This document shows, piece after piece, positions 6,508-13,137 of a stretch of DNA of 28,283 nucleotides. The notes beneath the pieces are model-generated. The model saw only the letters and a program-made list of their open reading frames with translations, was not told where the DNA came from and did not search any database. Within the stretch, counting starts at the first letter, position 1. Each line of letters begins with the position of its first letter. The stretch is from a virus. The stretch spans positions 1 to 28,283 of the IMG/VR virus record IMGVR_UViG_3300031918_000122. One strand, given 5' to 3'. The position numbers were made by a program, and so were the translations under genes.

Positions 6508-7062
6508 ATGAATAACTATTACAATTTTACGGTAACATTGCCAACAAAGAAACAAGACAGATTCGGTTTGAAAAAAACAGCATTTGTAGAAACGATCATC
6601 GAAGGATGCCCATGGTTGACAGTGGCCGGAACAGACGCTCCATTCAAAAATACCCTAGGAAAGAGTATTAAAGGAATAGACTATGCACCAGCAGGAAGCG
6701 TATTGACTTTCGGTACCAGTAAAACACACGATGTAAATTGGATTGAAGATTTATCATATTTGAAAGATGGATACAAAATGCCAAACTACAATTTGATGAC
6801 AGAAACAGCAGGAGCGCTAAAACACCTGACGTTATTTGCGCTCAACAACGCAAAACAAACCACAAAAAGTAACGACCGTTACTCAGAAAGTTATAAATGC
6901 CCACTTTGTGGAAATATTACAGATGTAGAAGAATTTGCTTCTTGTACAAAAGTAGGATACACCATAATCCCAAAGGCAATTAGCTTTCCAACCTTCTATA
7001 GTTATCGTAAACCTCAATACACCACCGAGTATACTGTTACTATCGAAAATATCTACGCATAA
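6508..7062 (+). CDS. Unknown 184-aa protein with a small cysteine knuckle
   Basis: Not recognised. The bulk looks like a beta-rich fold. A cluster of three cysteines, CPLCGNITDVEEFASC (about residues 131-146), is C-x2-C-x11-C, suggesting a zinc knuckle that lacks an obvious fourth ligand; a lone Cys near residue 34 (GCPW) could serve. It lies 13 nt after the helicase gene and before the Sak4-like gene, so a role in DNA replication or recombination is likely from context. The stop is followed by a long-loop hairpin that could partly end transcription. It could be a single-stranded DNA-binding or structural accessory protein; nothing in the sequence proves either. Confidence 0.8.
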   Translation: MNNYYNFTVTLPTKKQDRFGLKKTAFVETIIEGCPWLTVAGTDAPFKNTLGKSIKGIDYAPAGSVLTFGTSKTHDVNWIEDLSYLKDGYKMPNYNLMTETAGALKHLTLFALNNAKQTTKSNDRYSESYKCPLCGNITDVEEFASCTKVGYTIIPKAISFPTFYSYRKPQYTTEYTVTIENIYA

Positions 7063-7071
7063 TAATAACAT

Positions 7072-7141
7072 GCGGATGATTATATCAAATCATATCAAAT
7101 ATTGTCAACTCTATCAAATAAAAAATCATCTGCTGTTTTTT
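7072..7141 (+). terminator. Long-loop hairpin with T-run (terminator or regulatory stem-loop)
   Basis: GCGGATGATT (7072-7081) pairs over all 10 positions, with one G-U, with AATCATCTGC (7124-7133). It is followed by TG and then six T. The loop is 42 nt, much longer than in a typical intrinsic terminator, and holds three TATCAAAT repeats. It may end part of the transcription after the upstream gene, or be a cis-acting stem-loop whose loop binds a protein. Confidence 0.45.
7083..7119 (+). repeat. Three direct TATCAAAT repeats in the hairpin loop
   Basis: TATCAAAT occurs exactly at 7083-7090, 7093-7100 and 7112-7119, spaced 10 and 19 nt start to start, about one and two helical turns. This puts all copies on the same DNA face, as in iterons or operators. 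They sit in the only gap inside the replication block, between the helicase-side genes and the Sak4-like gene. They could be a replication-origin or operator element, or simply A/T-rich low-complexity sequence. Confidence 0.45.
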
Positions 7142-7158
7142 AACAATAAGACAGCAAA

Positions 7159-7905
7159 ATGGTTATACTACCAACAATAAAAAGCATACCCAAAGTATTA
7201 AACCCAAGATTCTTAATTTTGTTTGGAAAGCCTAAAACTGGAAAAACAACATTACTATCAACCCTAAAAAACTGCCTAATAGTAGATCTAGAAGGCGGAT
7301 CAGAGTTCTTAGAAGCAATGGCAGTTCAAGCTAGAAGCGTCACAGATCTAGGAGAGATAGCAACAGCAATTAAAACAAAAATTGCAGAAACAGGGAAAAA
7401 ACCATACGATTACATTGCAATAGATAATGCTACAAGACTAGAAGACATGTGTTTGCCATATGCCGCCAGCCTATATAAACAAAACCCAATAGCAAAGAAC
7501 TGGACTGGAACTGATGTGAGAACGTTAGAAAAAGGAGCAGGATATCTTTATTTAAGGGAAGCCGTAAAAACAGTAATAGATAACTTTCGTAACCTAACAG
7601 ATCATTTTATTCTGATAGGACATACAAAAGACAGTCTAATAACTAAAGACGGAATAGAATTATCTGAAATGGAAATAGACTTGGTTGGAAAACTTGGATT
7701 AATAGTCTGCGGAGAAGCAGACGCAGTGGGATATGTTTATAGAAAAACAAATGAGACTTTAATATCATTTGAAGGAGGAGTAAACTCAGTAAGAGAAGCA
7801 AGAGCCCCGCACCTAAGAGGGAAAAAAATAGTTATAGCAGATTCTGATAAAGATAATGTGATTACAACCTATTGGGATAAAGTATTTTTGCCATCAAATG
7901 ATTAA
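7159..7905 (+). CDS. Sak4-like AAA_24 ATPase (RecA-fold recombination protein)
   Basis: A compact RecA-fold NTPase of 248 aa. Walker A is GKPKTGKTT at about residues 23-31, directly after the first strand FLILF. The next strand ends in LIVDLEGGSEFL, typical of AAA_24 proteins, and Walker B is YIAIDN near 87-92. A later LIGHTKDS supplies the sensor region. This is the pattern of the Sak4-type phage recombinase family, which stimulates single-strand annealing together with a phage ssDNA-binding protein. The following gene is a good candidate for that partner and overlaps or abuts this stop. Crassvirales commonly carry this family near helicase and primase. The start ATG has the A-rich leader GACAGCAAA. 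It could also be annotated only as an ATP-binding protein. Confidence 0.87.
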   Translation: MVILPTIKSIPKVLNPRFLILFGKPKTGKTTLLSTLKNCLIVDLEGGSEFLEAMAVQARSVTDLGEIATAIKTKIAETGKKPYDYIAIDNATRLEDMCLPYAASLYKQNPIAKNWTGTDVRTLEKGAGYLYLREAVKTVIDNFRNLTDHFILIGHTKDSLITKDGIELSEMEIDLVGKLGLIVCGEADAVGYVYRKTNETLISFEGGVNSVREARAPHLRGKKIVIADSDKDNVITTYWDKVFLPSND

Positions 7906-7921
7906 TAGAAAGAGACAGATT

Positions 7922-8548
7922 ATGATATTTAGTACACAAAACGCTTTTGACGTTGAAAAGAAAGACATTGCCTTCTTAGAAGGAGGTATTCACGAAAATG
8001 TAAACTTTGTTAACGTGAGAAAAGAACGCTCCACCGGGGGCAATTTATTCCTTGAATTCGAATTTGCAAAAAACGGAGCCAAGTTAACCCATACAGAATG
8101 GGAACCAAATAAAAGATCAGAAGACACAGACGAACAATTTGCAACAAAAGCAAATAACCAAGTGGCAAGAATATTACAAGTTATGGGATGTTTCTACGAA
8201 AAAGAAGCATTACAGAACTACACTTTCAGCGAGTTCGATGAATTGTACTCATGGGTCAAATCATTAATGGATGCAGTTGATAAAAACAAACTATTGAGAG
8301 TAAAAGTTATTTATGGCGAAACAGGTTATACCTCATTGCCTAAATATGCCAAATATACTTTCATTGAGAGCATGGATATCCCAGCGGATAAATCTAAGAT
8401 TAAAAAATTAGGTATTGATGTGTTTGATCGTCCAGAAATAGGAGATAAAGAAACATCAACTGCAACGGCAGCAAATATATTTGGTGGAGGAGCTACAGCA
8501 GTGAATATGATGAACGCTACCGCTAATTCTATGACAGCGCCTTTTTAA
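7922..8548 (+). CDS. Putative single-stranded DNA-binding protein
   Basis: The protein (about 208 aa from this start) has a beta-rich first 150 residues (VNFVNVRKERSTGGNLFLEFEF, then LLRVKVIYGETGYTSLPKYAKYTFIESMDIP) like the OB-fold-type phage ssDNA-binding proteins that follow Sak4-like genes. A low-complexity tail follows (AANIFGGGATAVNMMNATANSM) and it ends in TAPF, recalling the short protein-docking tips of SSBs, though without the usual acidic residues. The frame is open from an ATG at 7898, but ATG 7922 is preferred: it has ACAGATTATG, the same ten bases as at the start of the next gene, and avoids overlap with the Sak4-like gene. Function is assigned from context and composition. Confidence 0.75.
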   Translation: MIFSTQNAFDVEKKDIAFLEGGIHENVNFVNVRKERSTGGNLFLEFEFAKNGAKLTHTEWEPNKRSEDTDEQFATKANNQVARILQVMGCFYEKEALQNYTFSEFDELYSWVKSLMDAVDKNKLLRVKVIYGETGYTSLPKYAKYTFIESMDIPADKSKIKKLGIDVFDRPEIGDKETSTATAANIFGGGATAVNMMNATANSMTAPF

Positions 8549-8566
8549 GCTGATTATAAACAGATT

Positions 8567-9544
8567 ATGTATAATACCAATACTATTCTAAATCAAAACG
8601 CAGAGGCCAAAATTACAATGCAAAATATACTAGAGAAAGTAACTGATTATGATATCTTCTCTAAATATATAGGTGATTTTAAAATAGGTTATATATATAA
8701 TAGTCCGTTACGAGATGACAAAAATCCTTCATTTGGAATTTTTGTAAGTAGAAAAACGGGAGATCTATTGTATAAAGACTTGGCAAGCGATGACTGCGGA
8801 AACGTATTTAAATTTGTTAAACGACTAAAAAACCTAAATACATATGAAGAGACCTTGAAAGTAATTTCAGAAGATATGAATATTAATGGGTTAAAATTAA
8901 TGATGTCGTCAGAGCATAAGCAACGATTAATTAAAGACACGATTATAAGCGTAGTCAGAAAGCCATTAAATCTTACTGATATTAAATTTTGGAGTAGCTT
9001 TGGTGTATCTAAAGAAACACTTAAGATATACAATGTTAGTCCAATTTCTAAGTTTTTAACAAATGGAATAGTAAAAGGTAAATACGAAATAGAAAACCCT
9101 TTGTACTGTTACAAAGTGTTTAACAAGTTTAAAATTTATAGGCCTTTTGGTTCTAAAATGATAAAATGGAGAGGGAATTTAAACGCTCTTGATATTCAAG
9201 GATTTGAGCAATTACCGGAAAATGGGGATTTGCTTATTATCACAAAATCATTGAAAGATGTCATGGTATTACATGAGATGGGATATGATGCAGTTGCTCC
9301 TTCGAGCGAAAGCGTTACAATACCAGAGAGTGTAATGAATAACCTGAAAAAAAGGTTTAAAAGAATATTGATTTTTTACGATAGAGATAAAGCAGGAGTT
9401 GAATATGCAAGGAAAGTATCAAAAGCGTATAATATAAATGCAATCTTTATCAACAAAAAGTATAAAACAAAAGATATTAGCGATTTAGTCAAAGGACTGG
9501 GATATGCGAAAGCATTACAGATTTTTGATTCAATGGCTAATTAG
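8567..9544 (+). CDS. DNA primase with Toprim domain
   Basis: The protein (325 aa) has the two-part layout of phage Toprim primases. The N-terminal block SPLRDDKNPSFGIFVSRKTGDLLYKDLASDDCGNVFKF (about residues 46-83) has the fold-defining residues of the primase zinc-finger domain but not its four metal ligands. The C-terminal Toprim region runs from about 215: LLIITKSLKDVMVLHEMGYDAVAPSSES, then ILIFYDRDKAGVEYA (near 266-280), whose D-R-D binds metal. The first Toprim motif, normally with an invariant Glu (like EGxxD), reads TKSLKD here, so the usual glutamate is missing or relocated. The enzyme would make RNA primers with the DnaB-type helicase. No helicase fusion is present, unlike T7 gp4. 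The start shares ACAGATTATG with the previous gene; the stop is TAG. Confidence 0.88.
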   Translation: MYNTNTILNQNAEAKITMQNILEKVTDYDIFSKYIGDFKIGYIYNSPLRDDKNPSFGIFVSRKTGDLLYKDLASDDCGNVFKFVKRLKNLNTYEETLKVISEDMNINGLKLMMSSEHKQRLIKDTIISVVRKPLNLTDIKFWSSFGVSKETLKIYNVSPISKFLTNGIVKGKYEIENPLYCYKVFNKFKIYRPFGSKMIKWRGNLNALDIQGFEQLPENGDLLIITKSLKDVMVLHEMGYDAVAPSSESVTIPESVMNNLKKRFKRILIFYDRDKAGVEYARKVSKAYNINAIFINKKYKTKDISDLVKGLGYAKALQIFDSMAN

Positions 9545-9734
9545 CTGAAAGAACAGGATCGTCCATATCGATTAGCAACCTGTTAAAGTATTGCGATGTG
9601 TGATCAAAGCAATGTAAAAAAGTAGAAGATTGCAATTGGGATGATAACCCAGGGAAAAACAAACGTTAGATGTATATGGGTATATCAGTAGAGTGCAATG
9701 AAATAGTGCACACTTCAAAGACAAAATAATCGGA
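9545..9734 (+). other. Gene-free stretch with hairpins and mutually exclusive pairings
   Basis: Plus-strand pairings: AACAGG (9552-9557) with CCTGTT (9579-9584); TGGG (9637-9640) with CCCA (9648-9651) around the 7-nt loop ATGATAA; GTGCA (9693-9697) with TGCAC (9707-9711). GCAAT at 9609-9613 can pair either with ATTGC upstream (9590-9594) or with ATTGC downstream (9629-9633), a switch-like choice. The region leads into the tRNA-like element, so both may belong to one transcript. No ORF is credible here. Confidence 0.35.
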
Positions 9735-9808
9735 AGGCCATTGCCCACATAGGTACATGGGGATCTTAGAAATAAGATAGTATACGAGTTCGAATCTCGT
9801 ATGGCCTA
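9735..9808 (+). tRNA. tRNA or tRNA-like element with a 6-nt anticodon loop
   Basis: A nearly complete cloverleaf. The acceptor stem is AGGCCAT (9735-9741) with ATGGCCT (9801-9807), a perfect 7 bp. U8-G9 precede a D-stem CCCA/TGGG (9744-9747/9758-9761) with a GG-containing loop. The anticodon stem is ATCTT/AAGAT (9763-9767/9774-9778), followed by a 5-nt variable loop. The T-arm ACGAG-TTCGAAT-CTCGT (9784-9800) is canonical. The next bases are A then CA, so CCA is not encoded. The anomaly is the anticodon loop: only AGAAAT (9768-9773), six bases without U33, so no anticodon can be assigned. It may be a decayed tRNA, a tRNA that reads in an unusual way, or a tRNA mimic that stabilises or processes a transcript. 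No isotype is proposed. Confidence 0.6.
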
Positions 9809-9864
9809 CAATTTAAATTGAACCTTGGAAAAGTTCAAATAATTATCACTATTATTAATCTTCG

Positions 9865-9890
9865 TTAACAGAATGGAGTTACTCTGTTAA
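9865..9890 (+). other. 8-bp hairpin in the leader of the MoxR gene
   Basis: TTAACAGA (9865-9872) is the exact reverse complement of TCTGTTAA (9883-9890), with a 10-nt loop. It ends 22 nt before the ATG at 9913 and has no T-run, so it is more likely a leader or RNA-processing structure than a terminator. A second 6-bp hairpin, TTGAAC/GTTCAA, lies just upstream between the tRNA-like element and this one. Confidence 0.45.
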
Positions 9891-9912
9891 TCAAAAAACA
9901 AAACATATCAAA

Positions 9913-11142
9913 ATGAATATAAAATCCAATACAGAAAATTATCTGATTAGTCCAATGGAGACTGAAAAACATTTCGGAGTTAAGACGAGTAAATTTATCG
10001 TCATCGACAAAAATACATTTGACTTCGTAATTCAGGACAATAGCGAATATATATCAGAAGGAGAATGGATCGACGAGGAAATTGACGGACGAAAATTCCG
10101 TAAAGTGAAGAAAAACATACTTGCCGAATTCGGTGATATTTTGTTGAGCGAATACAAAAACTCTGACAAAATATATGAAATTATCAGCAAGAAATTCATT
10201 AACATGTCTGGACCTTCCCAGGTTATCAAGAATGCATTGTCAAATGATATGAACCTCATATTATACGGTAAAGGAGGTTTTGGTAAATCAGAAGTTTGTG
10301 ACGAATTATTTTCATGTGCAGAATTGAAGGGGCGCGTATTCATTAAATCGCTATCTGAAGCTACCACCGTTGAAGACTTATTCGGAGGCATTAATATTAA
10401 GAAAATGACTGACACGGGCTCAATCGAATACAATTGTGAAAATTCATTCGCAAACAGTGAGATTGTGATTCTCGAAGAGATCTTTGACGCTAATCCACAA
10501 GTGTTGGCCGCACTTAAGGATACATTAACCTCAAAAGAAATTCGAAACGGAAATCAACGTTTCCCGATAAAAACCAAAATTATTATCGGGCTTACCAACA
10601 AAACATACGAAGAAGTAATTGAAGATGACTCAACAGAGGCGTTAACTCAACGATTCGCTGTATCATATCCATTCCAGTACGAAATCAACAAACTAAACTC
10701 AGCGAGTCTGATTTTAAATCGTTATCCAGACTTTGGAGAAGATAAACTGGCTGCAATGATTGACACTATTACAGAGATGAAAGGTCTTTCCCCACGAAAG
10801 ATTCTGGAAATGTCAAAATACATTAAAAATTTGGATATCATTAAGAATAAGAACTATTCTGAAAAGATCACCAATAATTTGATGACGCCAGTAACCAATT
10901 ACCTGAAAACAAAAACAAGTATCAATGTATATAAATCACTATTTAACGAAATCGTAACGACAAAGAAAGCAATACGAGACGGACAAATTACAGATTATGA
11001 TTCATTCATTGATACCAGTCGAAACCTGGAAATCATTAAAAAGGCTATCGCTAGAAAGGCTATCGCTTTGAGTGGAGAACAAAGTGCTATAAATGCAATA
11101 AAAGAAATTGATGAGTTATTAACCCTGATTAACAAGCGATAA
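9913..11142 (+). CDS. MoxR-type AAA+ ATPase
   Basis: A 409-aa AAA+ protein of the MoxR/RavA/CbbQ kind. Walker A is YGKGGFGKSEV at about residues 118-128. Then comes EDLFGGI (about 156-162), the motif in MoxR proteins where the helix-2 insert begins, and Walker B as IVILEE (about 183-188), with glutamate in place of the usual aspartate. GLTNKT (about 225-230) carries the sensor-1 asparagine and ALTQRFAVSYPF (near 243-254) the arginine finger. The C-terminal part is the helical lid plus an extra helical region. MoxR ATPases work as hexameric remodelling machines with a VWA partner, often inserting metals or assembling complexes. The VWA gene starts 3 nt after this stop, the classical pairing. 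The phage target is unknown. Confidence 0.88.
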   Translation: MNIKSNTENYLISPMETEKHFGVKTSKFIVIDKNTFDFVIQDNSEYISEGEWIDEEIDGRKFRKVKKNILAEFGDILLSEYKNSDKIYEIISKKFINMSGPSQVIKNALSNDMNLILYGKGGFGKSEVCDELFSCAELKGRVFIKSLSEATTVEDLFGGINIKKMTDTGSIEYNCENSFANSEIVILEEIFDANPQVLAALKDTLTSKEIRNGNQRFPIKTKIIIGLTNKTYEEVIEDDSTEALTQRFAVSYPFQYEINKLNSASLILNRYPDFGEDKLAAMIDTITEMKGLSPRKILEMSKYIKNLDIIKNKNYSEKITNNLMTPVTNYLKTKTSINVYKSLFNEIVTTKKAIRDGQITDYDSFIDTSRNLEIIKKAIARKAIALSGEQSAINAIKEIDELLTLINKR

Positions 11143-11144
11143 TA

Positions 11145-12329
11145 ATGATAGCAGGAAATAACGCACACGCGTGCTTCCAAGATATGAAGTACAATATGGA
11201 ATACGAAGACTTTGTGAAATTAGCAGCAATTAAAAAAGCTCTAAAATCAAACAAAGACAGAGAAATGGAAAATTGTAAAGCGCGCGGGACATATACGAAA
11301 GAATATAAATCAGCGGAATTGGAACTGAAAAAATTCGAATCCATTATGCTACCAAGCATATATAATAAATTAAGCGGATACGAGACGCAATCAGCTTTTC
11401 AGAAAGGGGAAGATGGAGAAGACGTCGAGTCTTATAAAGATATAGCCTTGAAGTCAGATATAATGGCAGAATCAGGGAAATATGAAGAAGGCACGATCTT
11501 AAATAGAACGATCAATGCAATGTACAATGAGTACAAAGACATAATCCAATTTGAACCTACAAAAGAGGAAATCAAAGAAGAGCAAGGGGTAGTAAGTAGA
11601 AATACCTGCGCAGAAGAAAATTCTAACGAACACAAAGAGCCAGAGGACGGTAACCCACTAAAAGATATGGTAGGATACAAAGAATTGGAGGCTTGGCTAA
11701 AAAAAATGAAAGGTACTACAAATTCTAAGAAAAAGAAATATAGACAAATGTCAAAAATTTCTGATTTACAGAAGGTATCTCCTGTGGAATTTATTAAACC
11801 TAAGGCTTTGTTTATGAAAAAAATTATAGGCAAAGAGTTATACTTGAAACAAGTGATTGAAAGTGAGAGATTTATGCATACCATTATTGATAGATCAGGA
11901 AGTATGGGAGGTTTTCATGACTGGCGCAATGCCTTAATGGAAAAAACATATGATGATTGTGTAAAAATGAACATTAGCGTAGAAAATTCCTTTTGGAATT
12001 CACACTTGTATTCAACTGGTGAATTTGCACCACAACGAATAAGAAATAAAACAGATTTGGAGAATAAAGTGTTTACAATTGACGAAGATGACGAAGACAA
12101 TATGGGTCGATGTACATTAGAAAAAGTTAGATTGTTAACAAAACTTAAAACAAAGCAATATTTATTAGTGATCTCAGACGGTACCGGTTCAATATACAAT
12201 GCAGACCAGAGAGAAGCTATTTTTGCCGAAGCTGAATCAAAGAACATTGAAGTTAAATTCGCATTATTTTCGAAAAAAAATGACATGCAAGGGACAAAAA
12301 AAGAAGACATTTTCTACATTTATAAGTAA
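11145..12329 (+). CDS. VWA-domain protein, partner of the MoxR ATPase
   Basis: The N-terminal 230 residues are a charged, helical region with no recognisable enzyme motif; residues 155-210 are lysine- and glutamate-rich and probably flexible. From about residue 240 a von Willebrand factor A domain follows. It begins with the metal-ion-dependent adhesion site D-R-S-G-S-M-G (D249, S251, S253) after strand FMHTII. Near 340 comes QYLLVISDGTGSIYN, whose aspartate is the usual later MIDAS acidic residue, and the domain closes with IEVKFALFSKK. The third MIDAS element (a threonine) is less clear. The gene follows the MoxR ATPase by 2 nt and surely forms an operon and complex with it. Such VWA proteins usually present substrates to the ATPase. 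No signal peptide or membrane anchor, so it is cytoplasmic. Confidence 0.88.
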   Translation: MIAGNNAHACFQDMKYNMEYEDFVKLAAIKKALKSNKDREMENCKARGTYTKEYKSAELELKKFESIMLPSIYNKLSGYETQSAFQKGEDGEDVESYKDIALKSDIMAESGKYEEGTILNRTINAMYNEYKDIIQFEPTKEEIKEEQGVVSRNTCAEENSNEHKEPEDGNPLKDMVGYKELEAWLKKMKGTTNSKKKKYRQMSKISDLQKVSPVEFIKPKALFMKKIIGKELYLKQVIESERFMHTIIDRSGSMGGFHDWRNALMEKTYDDCVKMNISVENSFWNSHLYSTGEFAPQRIRNKTDLENKVFTIDEDDEDNMGRCTLEKVRLLTKLKTKQYLLVISDGTGSIYNADQREAIFAEAESKNIEVKFALFSKKNDMQGTKKEDIFYIYK

Positions 12330-12359
12330 TATTTTACATATGAATGAAGATAAAAATAC

Positions 12360-12459
12360 CGACGAAGACCTATAATCGTCGAGCCTATTACAGAACAGGA
12401 AAGGGGTATTGTCTAAATTCATAGATAATACCCCTTATCGGAGTAACACCGAGATAGGC
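12360..12459 (+). ncRNA. Compact structured RNA: hairpin plus three-way junction
   Basis: Four helices fit together without conflict. CGACGA (12360-12365) pairs with TCGTCG (12376-12381). GCCTAT (12383-12388) pairs with ATAGGC (12454-12459) and encloses two more helices. The first is a 15-bp hairpin, AAGGGGTATTGTCTA (12401-12415) with 12422-12436, one G-U and a 6-nt loop. The second is TCGG (12438-12441) with CCGA (12449-12452), with a 7-nt loop. Single bases (12437 and 12453) separate the inner helices, while 12 nt (12389-12400) link the outer stem to the long arm, a layout that favours coaxial stacking. There is no T-run, so it is not a terminator. It lies between the VWA gene and a small ORF starting at 12485 and may be a 5'-leader regulator or an independent small RNA. 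Confidence 0.65.
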
Positions 12460-12484
12460 AACAATTCAAATACAGTATACAATT

Positions 12485-12712
12485 ATGGATGCAGATAATT
12501 TATTACCTCGTAGATATGAAACATACGAGGATTGGTGTGCAAGGACTGGGAGAATGACATACAAAAGAAGTAGCATATATGATAACATTAAACCATATAC
12601 ACCTTTTGGAGATGCAAACACTCAACTAGTTACAGAAGCAAAAGAACATACAATAGGTCCGATAGAAATATTGGACTACACAACGTTTATTACAATCAAA
12701 CAAAACTATTAA
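12485..12712 (+). CDS. Unknown 75-aa protein
   Basis: Not recognised. A short soluble protein rich in tyrosine and threonine (YETYEDWCARTGRMTYKRSSIYDNI), with a single cysteine, no metal-binding set and no membrane segment. It begins 25 nt after the three-way-junction RNA, so its translation may be controlled by that structure. It is followed by the next ORF after one base, which supports its reality as part of a two-gene unit closed by the strong terminator at 13062-13120. Small size and lack of recognised family make the function open. Confidence 0.65.
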   Translation: MDADNLLPRRYETYEDWCARTGRMTYKRSSIYDNIKPYTPFGDANTQLVTEAKEHTIGPIEILDYTTFITIKQNY

Positions 12713-12713
12713 A

Positions 12714-13034
12714 ATGGAAGCAACAAAAGTGATTATACCAGCAAAAGAGAATTTATTTAAGAAATTTTATAACATGACTGCAGATATTGCAAAGAAATTG
12801 AAAGAACCACTCGTGGAACGTTCGACTAAACGCAAATTTGAATCAGCAACAGACTTTTGCTCGGATCAGTTGATAGAAGCTGAAAATGAATTCAACAAAT
12901 TAGTTGAAAACATTGAAGATTTAGATGTCAATAAATTACTCAAAACTGAAAAGAAAAAAGAAGATGCAAAAAAGACTAAAGAAGCTATCGAAAGATTGTA
13001 TTTAGCATTCTTTGGAACTAAATTGGCAGCATAA
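12714..13034 (+). CDS. Unknown 106-aa helical, lysine-rich protein
   Basis: Not recognised. The chain is almost entirely helical, highly charged and lysine/glutamate-rich, with a coiled-coil-like segment from about residue 50 to 95 (LIEAENEFNKLVENIEDLDVNKLL, then KKEDAKKTKEAIERLYLAFF). One cysteine near residue 43 is not part of a zinc motif. It starts one base after the previous stop (TAAAATG), so it is probably translationally coupled to it. The intrinsic terminator after its stop ends this small unit. It could be a nucleic-acid- or protein-binding accessory factor; there is no direct evidence for either. Confidence 0.72.
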   Translation: MEATKVIIPAKENLFKKFYNMTADIAKKLKEPLVERSTKRKFESATDFCSDQLIEAENEFNKLVENIEDLDVNKLLKTEKKKEDAKKTKEAIERLYLAFFGTKLAA

Positions 13035-13046
13035 TCTATAAAATAT

Positions 13047-13120
13047 GCTAAGGGGTTAGCAAATAAAGCATGTGCAAACTTGGATGTGATAATCCTGACA
13101 CATGCTTTATTATTTTTTTT
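13047..13120 (+). terminator. Strong intrinsic terminator with preceding GGGG-loop hairpin
   Basis: AATAAAGCATGTG (13062-13074) pairs perfectly over 13 bp with 13099-13111, followed by A and eight T (13113-13120). The 24-nt loop contains an inner GGAT/ATCC hairpin (13082-13085/13092-13095). Just upstream, GCTAA (13047-13051) pairs with TTAGC (13056-13060) around GGGG. This ends the two small genes upstream. The extra hairpin and inner helix leave room for a small stable RNA released by processing. Confidence 0.75.
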
Positions 13121-13137
13121 ACTTAAACCGAAATAAA

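Noticed and set aside
7898-7921. Earlier ATG for the ssDNA-binding candidate
   Set aside because: It would overlap the preceding gene and lacks the ACAGATTATG context shared with the primase start.
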